DNA of 64,000 nucleotides from Sparassis latifolia (Eukaryota; Basidiomycota; Agaricomycetes; Polyporales; Sparassidaceae), in the NCBI GenBank assembly GCA_018466975.1, contig CM031561.1, positions 2,666,001 to 2,730,000 of the forward strand. Reading direction: 5' to 3'. The notes beneath the pieces are model-generated. The model was given only the letters and a program-made list of their open reading frames with translations, did not search any database and was not told the DNA's origin. The translations under genes and the position numbers were made by a program. Positions 8,957 through 20,350 of this stretch are shown one piece after another (position 1 is the first letter of the stretch; every line of letters starts with the position of its first letter).

Positions 8957-11900
8957 ATGCCTCAATCTTGTAGGCTCTATGCCTCCGGAGGAGGCTGCAG
9001 GTTTGGAGATCAATGCAGATTCTCCCATGGAATCGCCCCACCTTTGTTGCCTAACCGTACGCAGTCGTCATCCGTGCAGAGCCCTGGAAGGCGAACTGGG
9101 GCTCAGGCTGGCGGTGGTAGTGCGCCGAGGCAGGTTTGCAACATGTACTGGGCTTCTGGGAGTTGCGGTCGTGGGTTTGAGTGCCAGTACAAGCACGAAC
9201 GAGCACCCAACGCCGCAGCTTCCTCTGGCCCTCCTACTGTCGCGGAGGAAGAAGTCGAACCCGACTTTTTCTCCGCGGAAGGGCTTGCTGCGAATGTGGG
9301 CTCGGTGCGCGAGCAGCGCCATATGTTGAACCCCAGCGAAGCCCACAACCATGTCAGGCCTTTTTTGAGCGTCAACTATCATTTCGAGAGCGCTGCAAAA
9401 GTTCAAGGCTTCGTGAGGATACTAGCGAGTGTAAATGACAGAAACAAAAGCTGGGTATGTCATCTTCCGATTTTGCCTGATGTTGGGCATGCGTTGATGA
9501 TGACCTCTGGGATCGTAGGACTCGGCGAAGGCCCAAGTAAGTTGAATCTGCCACCGTGCTAGGTGGGATCACTCAATACGCACTTGAACAGGCGTTTCTT
9601 GACATGGTCGTTAATGTGATGTGTTCGCGATAGTTCGATTTGAGATTAGTGATTGACGTTGAATCCGATACAGGGAAACGCGATCTTGCGCGTCGGTGAA
9701 GTTTTGCGTTTTGAACCTGTAAACCATAGGATAGGCATGGCAGGGGGCGTCCTGTCCTTTCAGAAAGGATATTTTCCCATCTTTGAAGTACACAAACTTT
9801 CGTCTTCTATAGTCAGCATGTTTAACCAACTACGCAGTATTTCGCATCCAACCTTGTTTTGAAGAGTACCTTGCACAAGAACATCAAGTAAGTAGTTCTT
9901 TAGCTACGTGTGGCGTTGTTGTGCGATTCTGACCATCTCGTAGTCACTTATACACTGTGATTGAAAACAACTACGAGACCGTCCATAACGTGATTCACAC
10001 CTGCGTTGGAGGTCTGATCCGAGAGAAATCTTGGAAGGACTCGACACCAAATTTGACATCAGGTCTTCAAAGTAGCCTGGACGGCGTAGTGGTGTTTAAG
10101 ACATTGTCGACTGTCCTTCTTCAGTAAGTGCCTCTCCGAGTGTAGTTCCGGGCTCTGCTAAACTCTTTCCAGGTATTTCAATCGATTCAAAGATGCGATC
10201 CGCAACCACCCCGGAATAGTCGATTTGGTTCTCGATCTCGCTACCTGGTTCAACACCTGGGCAAATGACGTGTGTGCCAGCCCTCCTCGCTTTGACGACG
10301 TTATCACATCGGCCAACACTAACATCCGTAACCTGACCATAGCTCAGTTGCGCGAAGAGATCACGCGTCTGCAGACGATTGTCGAGAGAGAGGCTGCCGT
10401 TGCTAACCGACTCCGTCGGCCTGCTGTGCAAACATCGATCAGTTCCGTGCAGCGACAGCAGGCGCTCGTCGCACAGCTGGTGCAGACCTACGACCCGCCG
10501 GGGCAGCTCCGTCCTGAGGGCCCCCGGCACGACAATGATTTTGAAGATATTAGTTCTATCCGTATTGCGCCGACTCATGAAGAACTCTTATGTCCTGTCC
10601 CACCATATTTGCCCGTCTTCGTGCACGACGCGCCTCATCATCACGCTGCTCACTCTATGGAGAGGCATCTCGACATTCAGTTCCGGCTATTACGCGAGGA
10701 GATGATGTGAGTCTGCCTATCGCAAGCGTAGATGAGTCACTAACGGCAGTGCAGAGCTACAATTCGCTCATCAATAACGTCCATAAATGGTGATCTCGCC
10801 TCCATGTGGAGTCGCACAGGACGCATGAAGGAGAAGACCAAGCTCGAAGAGCTCCTGAATAAAAAGGGTGGCGCGTACCGCTCAAGCGGCTACGACTCCG
10901 TCTTCTTCCAGCTGTATACCAATGTTGAGTTCTTGCCCGTCAAAGCCGAGCGGCGGGATCTCACCGTCGGATTGCTTGTTGACACGCCTCCGGGTACTGC
11001 CCGTGATACGGACGTAAGGCGGCGGTATGATTATTGGTCACATACAAAACGGCTGCAGGGTGGTAGCCTCGTTGCACTTATCATTGTATCTCATCGACAG
11101 ATGCGTATCTTCCTTGGAGAGATCAAGTCTTTCAACAAGGATATCGCAGAGTCATCGAAGGCGAACAACGAGAAAATACAAGTGAGACTCAAGTTCTTCG
11201 ATGCTGAGGTAGAGTTGATGGCACTCCGCCGGGAGAGCATGCATGCCGAGTATGGGTCGAAATACGCCGTGTTGCTGGATAATAGCGTCATGTTTGAGGC
11301 TGTCCGCCCCTTCCTCGAAAGGCTCCAGACGATTGAGCCCACAGAGATCCCCTTCTCTCGCTACATCTCCCGGAATGGCGCTCTGAACAACGATGTCCCT
11401 GTTCTCCATGCACGATACGCGACGGCTCCTAGATTCCGCTTCAATCTCCAGTGTCTCGCAAAGCACGGGCAGACGATCCCAGCGCTTGACATTTCGCAAC
11501 CGGACGCCGTTACGAACGCCCGTCAGCAATTGCGTCAAGCAAGTCATCTAGATCCTAGCCAAGTCGACGCCGTGGTCGACACACTTACGAGAGAAGTCTC
11601 GCTCATCCAGGGGTAAATAATGATGATTTGTGTCCAGCAATGGTCTTTACTTATTCCCTTCGTCTCAAATAGCCCACCCGGAACTGGGAAGGTATGTAAA
11701 TGTTCTCTCTACCTTGCCTCGTAGGTTTGATCAGTTCGTCACTAGAGTTATACCGGCAAGGAGATTCTGAGAATCTTGTTCGCCAGTGGGATCAAGCCTA
11801 TTGGTGAGCTAGGAACTGTTAATGTGTGACTATTTCGCTCAAGGACTGCCTCGCAGTGTTGATCGCTTACACTAACCATGCCCTTGACCATATGCTTAGT

Positions 11901-14900
11901 TCTGTGCTCGATGCTGGTATCACACAAAACCTTGTCCGACTCGGATCGCGGTCATCTGATGAACGCATCGCTGAGTACACCCTGGACAAGCTGGAGAAAG
12001 TTGCGGGCGCTACGGAGGTAGAACGCACGAATCGGCGTCAATATGCAAAAATGAAGAAGTTAGAAGAAGATATGATCAAAGTCATGGAATCAATTCAGCT
12101 GCCGATTCTCACCTGGGAGAAGATCCAGGAATATCTCGAAATCCATTACCCTGAGCATGTGGACTCCATTGAGACCCCACCATACTGGGTCCAAGAGCTG
12201 ACAGCACGAGTTTGGGGGGACGAAGAAGAAAATGGTGAGTTTGCTACAGTGGAGCGAAAGAAGAAACAGCACAAAGTCGACATGGGGTCTCGTACACTGT
12301 ACGGTTTCTGGAGGAATGGCCAGGACTTGCAGTACATTTCGCCTCCAAGTCCCCAACAACCGAAGCACAAGAAGAAGGGGAAGCAGGCAGAGACTGAGTC
12401 TGTCACTCCGGCTACAGACTCCTCCGTCATCGAGTTCTTTACATCGTTGGGTTTCAATGCAGAAATCCCTCCAGTGCCGACTTCAGCCCAGCCGACCGAT
12501 ATTCTTCTCAATCTGCAGGAACCCAGAGTCTGGTCAATGTCTCTGGACGAAAGGAGGAGACTCGCCGGAGACTGGGAACAAGACATCCGGATAATGGCTT
12601 ACCATTCGAAATTGCACGAGTACGAAGAGTTACGCGAAAGCTACAAGGATGCATGTCAAGAATATAATGACATTAAGGATGAGGTATGGTTGGTTATCTA
12701 TGATAGTCTGAAGGAGTTCTTACTCAGCAAGTTTAGGCTCGCCGTCGTCTCCTAAGCAAAACTGACCTGATCGGTTGCACGACCACAGGTAATTCTTATC
12801 CCGAGACCTATAGTGTTGAGACCCTCTAATTCATCGCAAAGGCGCGGCCAAATTGACATCGTTGCTCACGGTAAAGAGGCATACGATCATTCTCGCATAT
12901 CTCGCTCAACATGATGTCACAGAATATCGCTCCGAGAGTTCTGATGGTAGAAGAAGCGGGACAAGTGCTTGAGGCACACATTCTGACGTCGCTAGTATCG
13001 TCCGGTGCGTCCATCATTTTTTTTTACAAGAATACCAGTTCATTGTTCCTAGTTCATCATCTCATATGCATCGGAGATCCTCAGCAGCTACGGCCCTCTC
13101 TGGCAACCTACTGTAGGTTGAAGTGCTCTGATCAACACATTGCAGCTCATGATCGTTCGTAGCGCTTTCTATGGACAGCGAACGAGGAAACGAGCTTTAC
13201 AAATTTGACCGGTCTCTCATGGAGAGACTGTCGAATGCTGGCATGCCGATGTCCCAGATCAATGTGCAGCGCCGGATGCGCCCGGAAATCTCACATTACA
13301 TTCGGTAAGCACTCAATATCAAGCTCCATTTCAGCACCACTCATACTTTTGGTAGAACCATCTTGTACAAGAATTTGGAGGACAACGACGTTGTTCAACA
13401 CTATCCCAGGGTACAAGGCATGCAGAGGAACGTGTACTTCTTGAGCCATACTAACCCAGAGAGTGGAGCGGAGGATTCGGTATCGAAATTCAACATGTAT
13501 GAGGTATGCGATGCCCTCAGTCGATGCGCGCGAACTCGTTAAGAGGCGTTGTCAGGTTGAGATGATACGGGACTTGGTCCTGTACTTTTTGAAGCAAGGA
13601 CCGTATAGCGGTCCCGGCGACATTGCTGTGTTATGCGCATACCTCGGTCAACTACAGAAAGTTCGAGCCGCCCTCAGAGATCTCAAGATCTCCGTTGCGC
13701 TGGACGAGCGAGACCAGGAGCAGCTTGAGCGTCAAGGCTTGGAAGAGGAGGGTACCGAATACGAGGAAGTTATCGTCGCACAACACGTTGGCATACTTGA
13801 CTCTTAAAGTGGTGGGTTACTCATATATTACTATAGGTGCGACTAGGGACTGTCGACATCTTCCAAGGGCAAGAGGCAAAGATTGTGATAGTCTCGCTTG
13901 TTCGAAACTCTGGTTCGTATGAAACCGGATCTGCATCGATTGGATTCTTGAAGGTATGCTCGACAATCTCAGTCACCTCGATAGATGATTGATTTATGAC
14001 ACACCCATTTCAGAGCTCCAACCGTATCAACGTTGCACTGTCTAGAGCGAAGCATGGACTGTACATTCTCGGCAATGCGTCCAATTTGCGGAAGAACCCA
14101 ACATGGTCAACCATCGTGGACGAGATGGAAGCGCGCGACCAAATCGGTACTGGCCTCCCTACCATCTGTCCCCGCCATCCAGACCAAACGCAGGTGATAT
14201 CGCAGCCTGGTGAGCTAAACCGCTTGTCTCCAGGAGGAGGATGCTTGCTCCCGTGCGGATTCCGTCTTGGATGTGGACACATATGTCCGTCGTCGGTATG
14301 CCACAATTGTCGATGCTACTTGTGCGTCTGAAACGGAGCTTTTTCCAATAGTGTCACGCTGCTCTGGATAACCATCGGTCGACAAAGTGTCATATGCCAT
14401 GCAACCGGACACCGTGCCCCCGTAGTCATCCCTGTTCAAAACATTGTTCGGATGATTGCGGCGACTGCGAGTTCCCTATGTACGAGGTCGCCTTACCATG
14501 TGGACATGTGAAGGATAAAGTCCCATGGTGAGTTCGTCTTTCACCTGCTGTAAGGACGACCTGCTGATCGGTCTTAGTTACTTGTTGGAGAAGCTGGAAT
14601 CTGTCAAGTGTCAAAAGCTCGTTCGCAAACAGCTGCCGCGGTGCGAACATTCGGTCACGGTGGCATGTTCCCAAGACACGACCCTCGTCCAGTGCAAAGA
14701 GCCATGCGGTGGTACACTGCAGTGCTGCTCAAAGACATGCAAATCAGCTTGCAACGATTGTCAGCGAGCAACTGCTGGTGCTGCCTTCACAGTCCGCAGT
14801 ACAAACCGCATCAATCGGACATCTCATGTCGCGCATCCTTGCGAACGGCTCCTCAATTGTCAACATCGATGCGGCCTTGACTGTTCCCAGGATCACCATT

Positions 14901-17005
14901 GCAATACGAAGTGCTCCCAAGAATGTCGTCAGCGATGTATTCACCATGAGTGCCCGAAGCCCTGTTCTGCTCCGTGCGCACCGTGTATGGAGCCGTGCAT
15001 ATGGCGCTGTGCGCACCAGTCTTGTCCAGTTCTTTGCGGCTCTGTGAGTACTATATCTGAATCCATGAAAACTCGCGCTCATGATGTTTTCGCGATAGAT
15101 CTGTACGCGACTGCCCTGCGACGAACCGTGTACAGAAACTCTGGAGTGCGGACACCCGTGCCCCTCTGGTACGTACGGTTCATGCATTCGATTGTATAGA
15201 ACTGACGATATTTCCATCCATGCAGTCTGCGGTGAACCATGTGCGTCACAGAAGTGCCCCCTGTGCCTCCCTGAAGACCGCAAAGCGGACATCGTCGACT
15301 TCGTCATGCAACGGAAGCTGGGCGACCTCGACTTATCGTCGACGGACGTTAGCGAGCGATTGATCACGCTCTACTGCGGACACTTGTTCACCGTCGAGAC
15401 CCTCGACGGGCACTGTAGGATGTCCGAATACTACGAGGTCGACCCGTCTGGTCGGTACCTAGCGCCCATGGCCCCGCCGATCAACTACCAGACGCCACCG
15501 ACGTGCCCGACGTGTCGCGGTCCGATCACTGCCCTGCGCTACGGGCGTGTTACCAAGCGGGCGACACTGGACATCTTGGAGCAGAACGTCGCAGGCACGA
15601 TGTCGCAGGCGATCGAGGAGATCAGTCCGCAGGTGGTACAGCTGTCGGAGGCACTGGAGGCATCCCAGAAGGCGGCGAAGGAGATGAAGAGCGTCATCCC
15701 GTCGGTGGAGGAGATCCCGGACTGCACCGCCGCTGCCGCTGGCAAAGCCAATGAGCCGCTCTCGTACGATCTCCTGAACAAGGGCGCTATGCGGATCAGA
15801 CATGGCCTTGACCCGGCCGAGGCGACTGCGTGGTTCGCCATCGTCAAGGACCTGTTGAAGGCGTACCGGTGCGTCGTAGCCATCGCCATCACCCGGGGTG
15901 CACACGTGAAAGCGTACGAGGCCGCGCTGGTGACGCTCTTCCGCCTCGAGATGGACGCGCTCGTGACAGACCCACAACAGGCGACCGGTGCTCCGGAGCC
16001 GCTCGCGATGGCCGCAGTGAACACGAAGATCGGACAGCCGCCGCACAAGGCGGACACGCGCTTCCAGATCGAGGCGTTCTTCCTCTCGCTGGAGCTGCGA
16101 TTCACGCTCGCGCAGATCGGTGCGGGCCGTATCGAGGGTATCGCCGCTATGTCGACCGAGCCCGACGTTGCGAAGCACCGCGGCGTGTGGAATGCGTTCG
16201 TTGCGTTTGTGTACGAGTCGTGCGTCGCTGATGCGAAGAAGGCGCTTGAGATGGCGCAGCGGTCGTGCGCGTCGCGCCAGGTGGCACGGGCGGCGGTGTA
16301 TGGCTTGCGCGCAGCATTTGAGCGATTCAGGTTCCAGATAATGGAAGACCGAGCTGACCGTCTGCGAAGTGCTCGGTGGACCGACGAGGAACGGCGCAAT
16401 CTTGCGGGGCGGGTGAAGATGATGAAAGGACAGTTGACGGAATCCGCCCTTGCGATTATGAGGGATTATATCCGCAGCCGGCCATCGCAGAATCTGACGG
16501 ACATGAAGATGGAACGCACATGGGTTACCGATAAATGTACCAGCAAGGTCGACCGTTGGATCGCGGACTGCGCCCAGCTGGAGAAGTATGTGCTACTGGA
16601 CAAGTTCTACCAGCCGGTCTCCCTCCAGGAACGTGAAGACATCGTCAAGGCGTTCAACTTCAGTGCGTCGTCTTCTCGCCGCTTCTTAATTTTAACATAC
16701 TGACCAGTGCTGTGTGGTTCGTTCAGCACACGGGGGCCACTTCTACAACTGCGCGAACGGACACACGTTCGTCATCACCGAGGTGGGCATTTACTCGCCA
16801 TGTCTGCAGTCGAGCGTTATGCTCACAGGACTCTCTCTGAACGCAGTGCGGCGGCGCTATGCAGGCTGCCCGGTGCCCCGAGTGCGACGCGCCGGTCGGC
16901 GGGACCAGCCACAACTTGCATCAAAGCAACACGCGCGCGACGGAGTTTGAGGAGATCGCGACGAGGCTTGGTTCGGAGCGGTCTCCCTGGGCGTGGGGCA
17001 GGTGA
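8957..17005 (+). CDS. ZNFX1/NFX1-type zinc finger RNA helicase, intact
   Basis: SF1 helicase of the ZNFX1 group, whose fission-yeast relative Hrr1 acts in RNAi-directed heterochromatin. Hand splicing gives 26 exons and 2,228 residues with agreeing phases: 8957-9454, 9519-9536, 9592-9615, 9674-9787, 9838-9887, 9944-10123, 10173-10706, 10755-11612, 11673-11691, 11746-11803, 11857-12683, 12737-12788, 12842-12870, 12923-13004, 13053-13112, 13163-13304, 13356-13503, 13556-13786, 13837-13953, 14014-14295, 14352-14527, 14578-15043, 15099-15168, 15226-16662, 16727-16782, 16847-17005. Domains: two CCCH fingers (residues 5-24 and about 60-80); Walker A GPPGTGKS (about 759); motif II VEEAG (about 1096) and GDPQQLRP; VDIFQGQEAKIV and NRINVALSRAKHG; a Cys-rich NF-X1 finger array (about 1420-1690); a coiled, charged region; and a C-terminal RZ-type finger (HGGHFYNCANGH...ECGGAM...CPEC, about 2158-2190). 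Exons 2 and 3 are microexons of 18 and 24 nt, so that part needs transcript support. Confidence 0.9.
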
Positions 17006-17495
17006 ATGTGCCGAGGTGCGATCAGGCGGCGGGCGATTGGCGATGGTTTTTGAGAGTGAACTTGGTATATAGGTCGTTTGGCGAAGGCAGTATAGAGGGG
17101 GTGGGTATTTGAATAGAGGATATGCTCGATATTGGCAATGATGAGTGATGGATTTGTACTGCAAGCTAGTGCGCAAGTGCGCCACTGACCTGAACGTATG
17201 GTAAACGCGCACTGGTTCAAGCAAAGAGGGTCTGCGAGGCATGCATCCCGCTCTTACTGAGAGCTTCGAATAAACATAGGAAGCGTAATGTTCGCGATTC
17301 CGGCGTGTTCGTTATGGTACTCGACGGTGCCGCCGCCAGTCTAGCGGTGAGACCCCGCGCGCGGCATGAGATCGATTCCCCTTTTCACTCGACCAAAAGT
17401 TGGCGCTCGCCCAGGAGATGTGATTAGCCTTTCAGCCAGTTCAAGATTACCCGTCAAGGCTGCACCCCGCAAAAAGGACCTCGTTAGCCCATTAT
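17006..17495. other. 3' flank of the helicase gene
   Basis: No gene seen. An AATAAA at 17269-17274 is a possible poly(A) signal about 265 bp after the stop. Around 17335-17395 there are weak tRNA-like A- and B-box words on the plus strand that I do not accept as a gene. Confidence 0.45.
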
Positions 17496-17566
17496 TCCAG
17501 TTAACCGACTCGAACGGTTGATCTCATCACTACGTTGATGCACTCTTCCCACTGAGCTAAACAGGA
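17496..17566 (-). repeat. tRNA-like box (isolated copy)
   Basis: The minus strand starts TCCTGTTTAGCTCAGTGGGAAGAG (box A) and ends with CCGTTCGAGTCGG (box B) and AACTGGA, which pairs with the 5' TCCTGTT except at one position. The anticodon arm CATCA...TGATG has a 6-nt loop, so it is probably not a working tRNA. It belongs to the family concentrated after 48.9 kb. Confidence 0.65.
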
Positions 17567-17728
17567 GTTAAATTACGATGAACGGAACTCAATCTCGGCG
17601 TTCCATCTGGAGTCTTGGACTTGCATCGGTGAATCTGTAAGTTGAGAACTTGGCTAAGGACGAGCACCGCAAATATGTTATATACGACTTATGTAAATGA
17701 CAGGAGAGTCCTGCATCGCTGCTGAAGC

Positions 17729-17752
17729 TGACCGCTGACCGCTGACCGCTGA
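17729..17752. repeat. TGACCGC heptamer, three tandem copies
   Basis: Three perfect copies of a 7-bp unit followed by TGA, next to the partial palindrome CCGTACGTCCGTACG. The surrounding 17567-18075 has no recognisable gene. Confidence 0.8.
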
Positions 17753-18075
17753 GACCGTACGTCCGTACGCACTGAATATGCCGCGGTCGAAGTGAGATTG
17801 CATCCTGTCCGGCCAGCCTAAGTGATCACGGTCAAGCAAATGGGTCAACGTGTAGTGGGAGAACGATTCGCCGGTGAGCCCGCACCGCATCCGCACTACA
17901 GCAAGTCAAAGTGAAAAAAAGCGCAGCAGATCCATTCAACCACGCAGATATCCGTAGCATCGCACGGAGCGATAAGTAATAATTCGTTGCAGACAGACCC
18001 CGCAGTATAGATCACATATGAGAGACGAGTCACATCGTAGACTGTCCGAGAGGGAAGCAGAGACCGCTAAGAGAC

Positions 18076-19574
18076 GGTAAGCTGGAGTTATAAAATCAGA
18101 GAGGCCGTGCAAGTTGTATGCAGGCCATACGTGAATCCCAGACTTTTCTGTGAGGCTCGTAGTAGATGTGGAGCTTCCGCGCGTCCATGGGCACATTTTC
18201 TTCTTCTTCCGTTCCCTACGTTCCATACACGTCGACAGCCATGCCCGGTCCCTCTCCGAAAGCCATTCGATAATCCAGAGTGGCGTCGCAGAGACGGAGA
18301 GGAGAAAATCAAATCAGCAACGAACGTACAGAGTACATTCCCCGAGTTAAATAAGAACGTGAAAGCGACCCAACAGGCCGAAGTTCCTCGATCGGAACCG
18401 CATCGCGCGATTTGAGCTGGCCCATCAGAGTTGAGAAAACCGCGCAGGTGAGCACAGCCGCGTCGTCTGACGATTTCTGCCGATCCGTCGAGTCGTTTTA
18501 ATGGTGCCTATACAATCGACGAGCTGCTTCATTTCCTCACGATCAGACACCGCTGGGAGGGGGGCCGTCCGGCGGACAGTGCTCGCTCGTAGTAGCGTTC
18601 TGAATGGGGTCAAAACATTTGGACGGACAGGAATAGCAAACTGATATCGCTGGTACTGACGCAACAGGAGTCAGCGGAACGGAGAGAAAATTAAGGGGTA
18701 GTAAGGCTTCGAGTTCGGCTGGTCGGCTGCGCCTGTGATGTGTCGAGTGAAGGGCCCCAAGAGAAGCCTGTGAAAGACGCCACTAGCTGTTCCTTCGGTA
18801 TTGAACGACTGGAGGGTGTGAAGGATTGCAGGAAGCGCAGAGACATGTCTGCACCTACCGTATCTATATCATCCCCAAGACCGACGCGGATATGCCGCAT
18901 CGAATCCTCGCCCTCGCCCTCGCCCGGCGTGCAAGCAACGCAATCCGCGGTTCGAGTGTCCCAAATTGAAGGAAGACGCGTTATTCGCCAATGGACCTGT
19001 TCGATGTTAAATCCTGAACGCATACGCAGCTTGATCAAATCTGTGTTGGAGAGCTTGAGCGACCGTGTCATAAATTTGGGCAACGCATTCGCTCGGTACT
19101 AATCCCGGAAGATAGGATCTCGACTCGGACGTATACGCCATTCGTTAATCGTCTCTTCACTGTTCTGAGTCGCTGGAGTGAATCCCGAGAGCCTTGGAGC
19201 GCCTCCCTCGTACTTACCACAGCTCGGGAGAGCGTGCCGGCAGCTACAGCACATCGTCGAATTCAGAACTCGCATCAGCGGGAGTCGCACCTAGGTGCGA
19301 GATGTACCAAATGTATCTTGGTAGTCAGACCCGACACCACCAGAGATAACGCAAGAACGATATCTCAGGAGGCCCGTGTTATGGCACGGATGAGAAACAC
19401 TAGACGGTGGACGCGAAGTCCCTCAGTTCAATGCCGTATAGCGAAAGGACTAAGTTAGATATCTACCTAGACGGTGGACACGAAGTCCTACAGGTAGATC
19501 AGTACGGGTAGCTACGATAAATGGGTGGAATGTGCTTACCGTCGGTCCAACGTTGTAACGGCATAGCGAAAGGA
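18076..19574. repeat. Segmental duplication copy A, first part (CpG-rich)
   Basis: Matches 38911-40436 from GGTAAGCTGGA(G/A)TTATAAAATC onward. Copy A keeps its CpG sites; the partner has lost most of them to TpG/CpA. Both copies carry an open frame on the minus strand (18691-19083 and 39410-39820), but the differences between them are mostly amino-acid changing (Arg to Cys, Trp or Gln), as expected from blind CpG decay rather than protein constraint. I therefore do not call it a gene. Confidence 0.85.
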
Positions 19575-19899
19575 CAGAGGGAAACACGTGTAGCGTACGT
19601 ACGCGGAGAGACCGAAAAAGGAAGGTAACGTAGTCAATGGCATACTACATACCTCTAGTCCCTCCGCGAGATTGTATCTACAACAACGGAAACCTCCAAC
19701 TGCATTCCGTACACCGAGATGAGTTCGTAACCAGCATCGCGCTTACTGAGTGGGATGAAGGGGTGAACGTTAAGGGCTACGGGCGATCCAGAACGTACGC
19801 GAGCGCGAGAGACGGCCGTCACAAACGGACACGCGCCCCTCCCGCCTCCTGTGTAAGGCGCGTGGAGCACCCTTTCCCCGCTATCCTCCACCTCGCCCT

Positions 19900-20000
19900 G
19901 GATCCCCGCGGAGAGCCTTGCGGCCTTCTGCGCGGAGCCTCTACGCTGGCGCCTTCTGTGCCACCGGTTCGCGGTGCGCCGAAGGTGGAGTACGACACGG
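19900..20000 (+). repeat. R module copy (dispersed repeat)
   Basis: Contains GAGCCTTGCGGCCTTCTGCG followed by GGTGCGCCGAAGGTGGAGTA. Related copies lie near 24215, 41700, 46020, 48140, 50275, 55630, 60500 and 63300. Copies differ a lot, and several keep a short frame reading PKVEY or EVEY-like residues. It may be the decayed end of an unknown gene family or part of a transposon. Confidence 0.6.
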
Positions 20001-20350
20001 CGGAGGCTGACTTGTCCTAGTGTATCTTAGTTATTTCGAAGCTGCTATTCGACTTGTTTAGGCCGCCGTCGCTCATACCACTCGGGGATATATACCTCGT
20101 GAAGAGCTCCATGATCCATAGCAAAAGAAATGTTTACAGCAGACATGAAGGCCCGCCCAGCTTCTCGGACCAACCCATCCGCATCAATGGGTGGTGGCAA
20201 TAGTCAACGTTATTCAGCGTTTAGTAAACCTTAAGGTAAGTGGACGCGTGATACTTCCAATGTGGGTAGTCTCATTATTTCTATGCAAGTAAAATTACGC
20301 AACACACTGTCGCTCGCAAATTTACCGTCAGAAGCGCATCGTTCGGGCGA

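Noticed and set aside
10707..10800. Apparent stop codons in the helicase gene before MWSRTG
   Set aside because: The intron 10707-10754, with branch site CACTAAC, joins EEM-I-ATIRSSITSINGDLASMW in frame.
12684..12760. Apparent frameshift/stop (TCC TAA) in the helicase gene
   Set aside because: Using the acceptor TTTAG at 12736 gives ARRRLLSKTDLIGCTTT in frame; the stop belongs to a wrong splice choice.
15459..16399. Long minus-strand ORFs (239 and 286 aa) in the helicase region
   Set aside because: They are antisense to the long coding exon 15226-16662, whose GC-rich third positions create open frames.
17335..17395. Possible plus-strand tRNA gene (TCTAGCGGTGAGA...GATCGATTCCCC)
   Set aside because: Acceptor and T stems do not pair and the anticodon arm is not formed.
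18691..19083. 130-aa minus-strand ORF conserved as an ORF in both duplication copies
   Set aside because: Differences between copies are mainly amino-acid changing at CpG sites, with no protein-like constraint, and no domain is visible.
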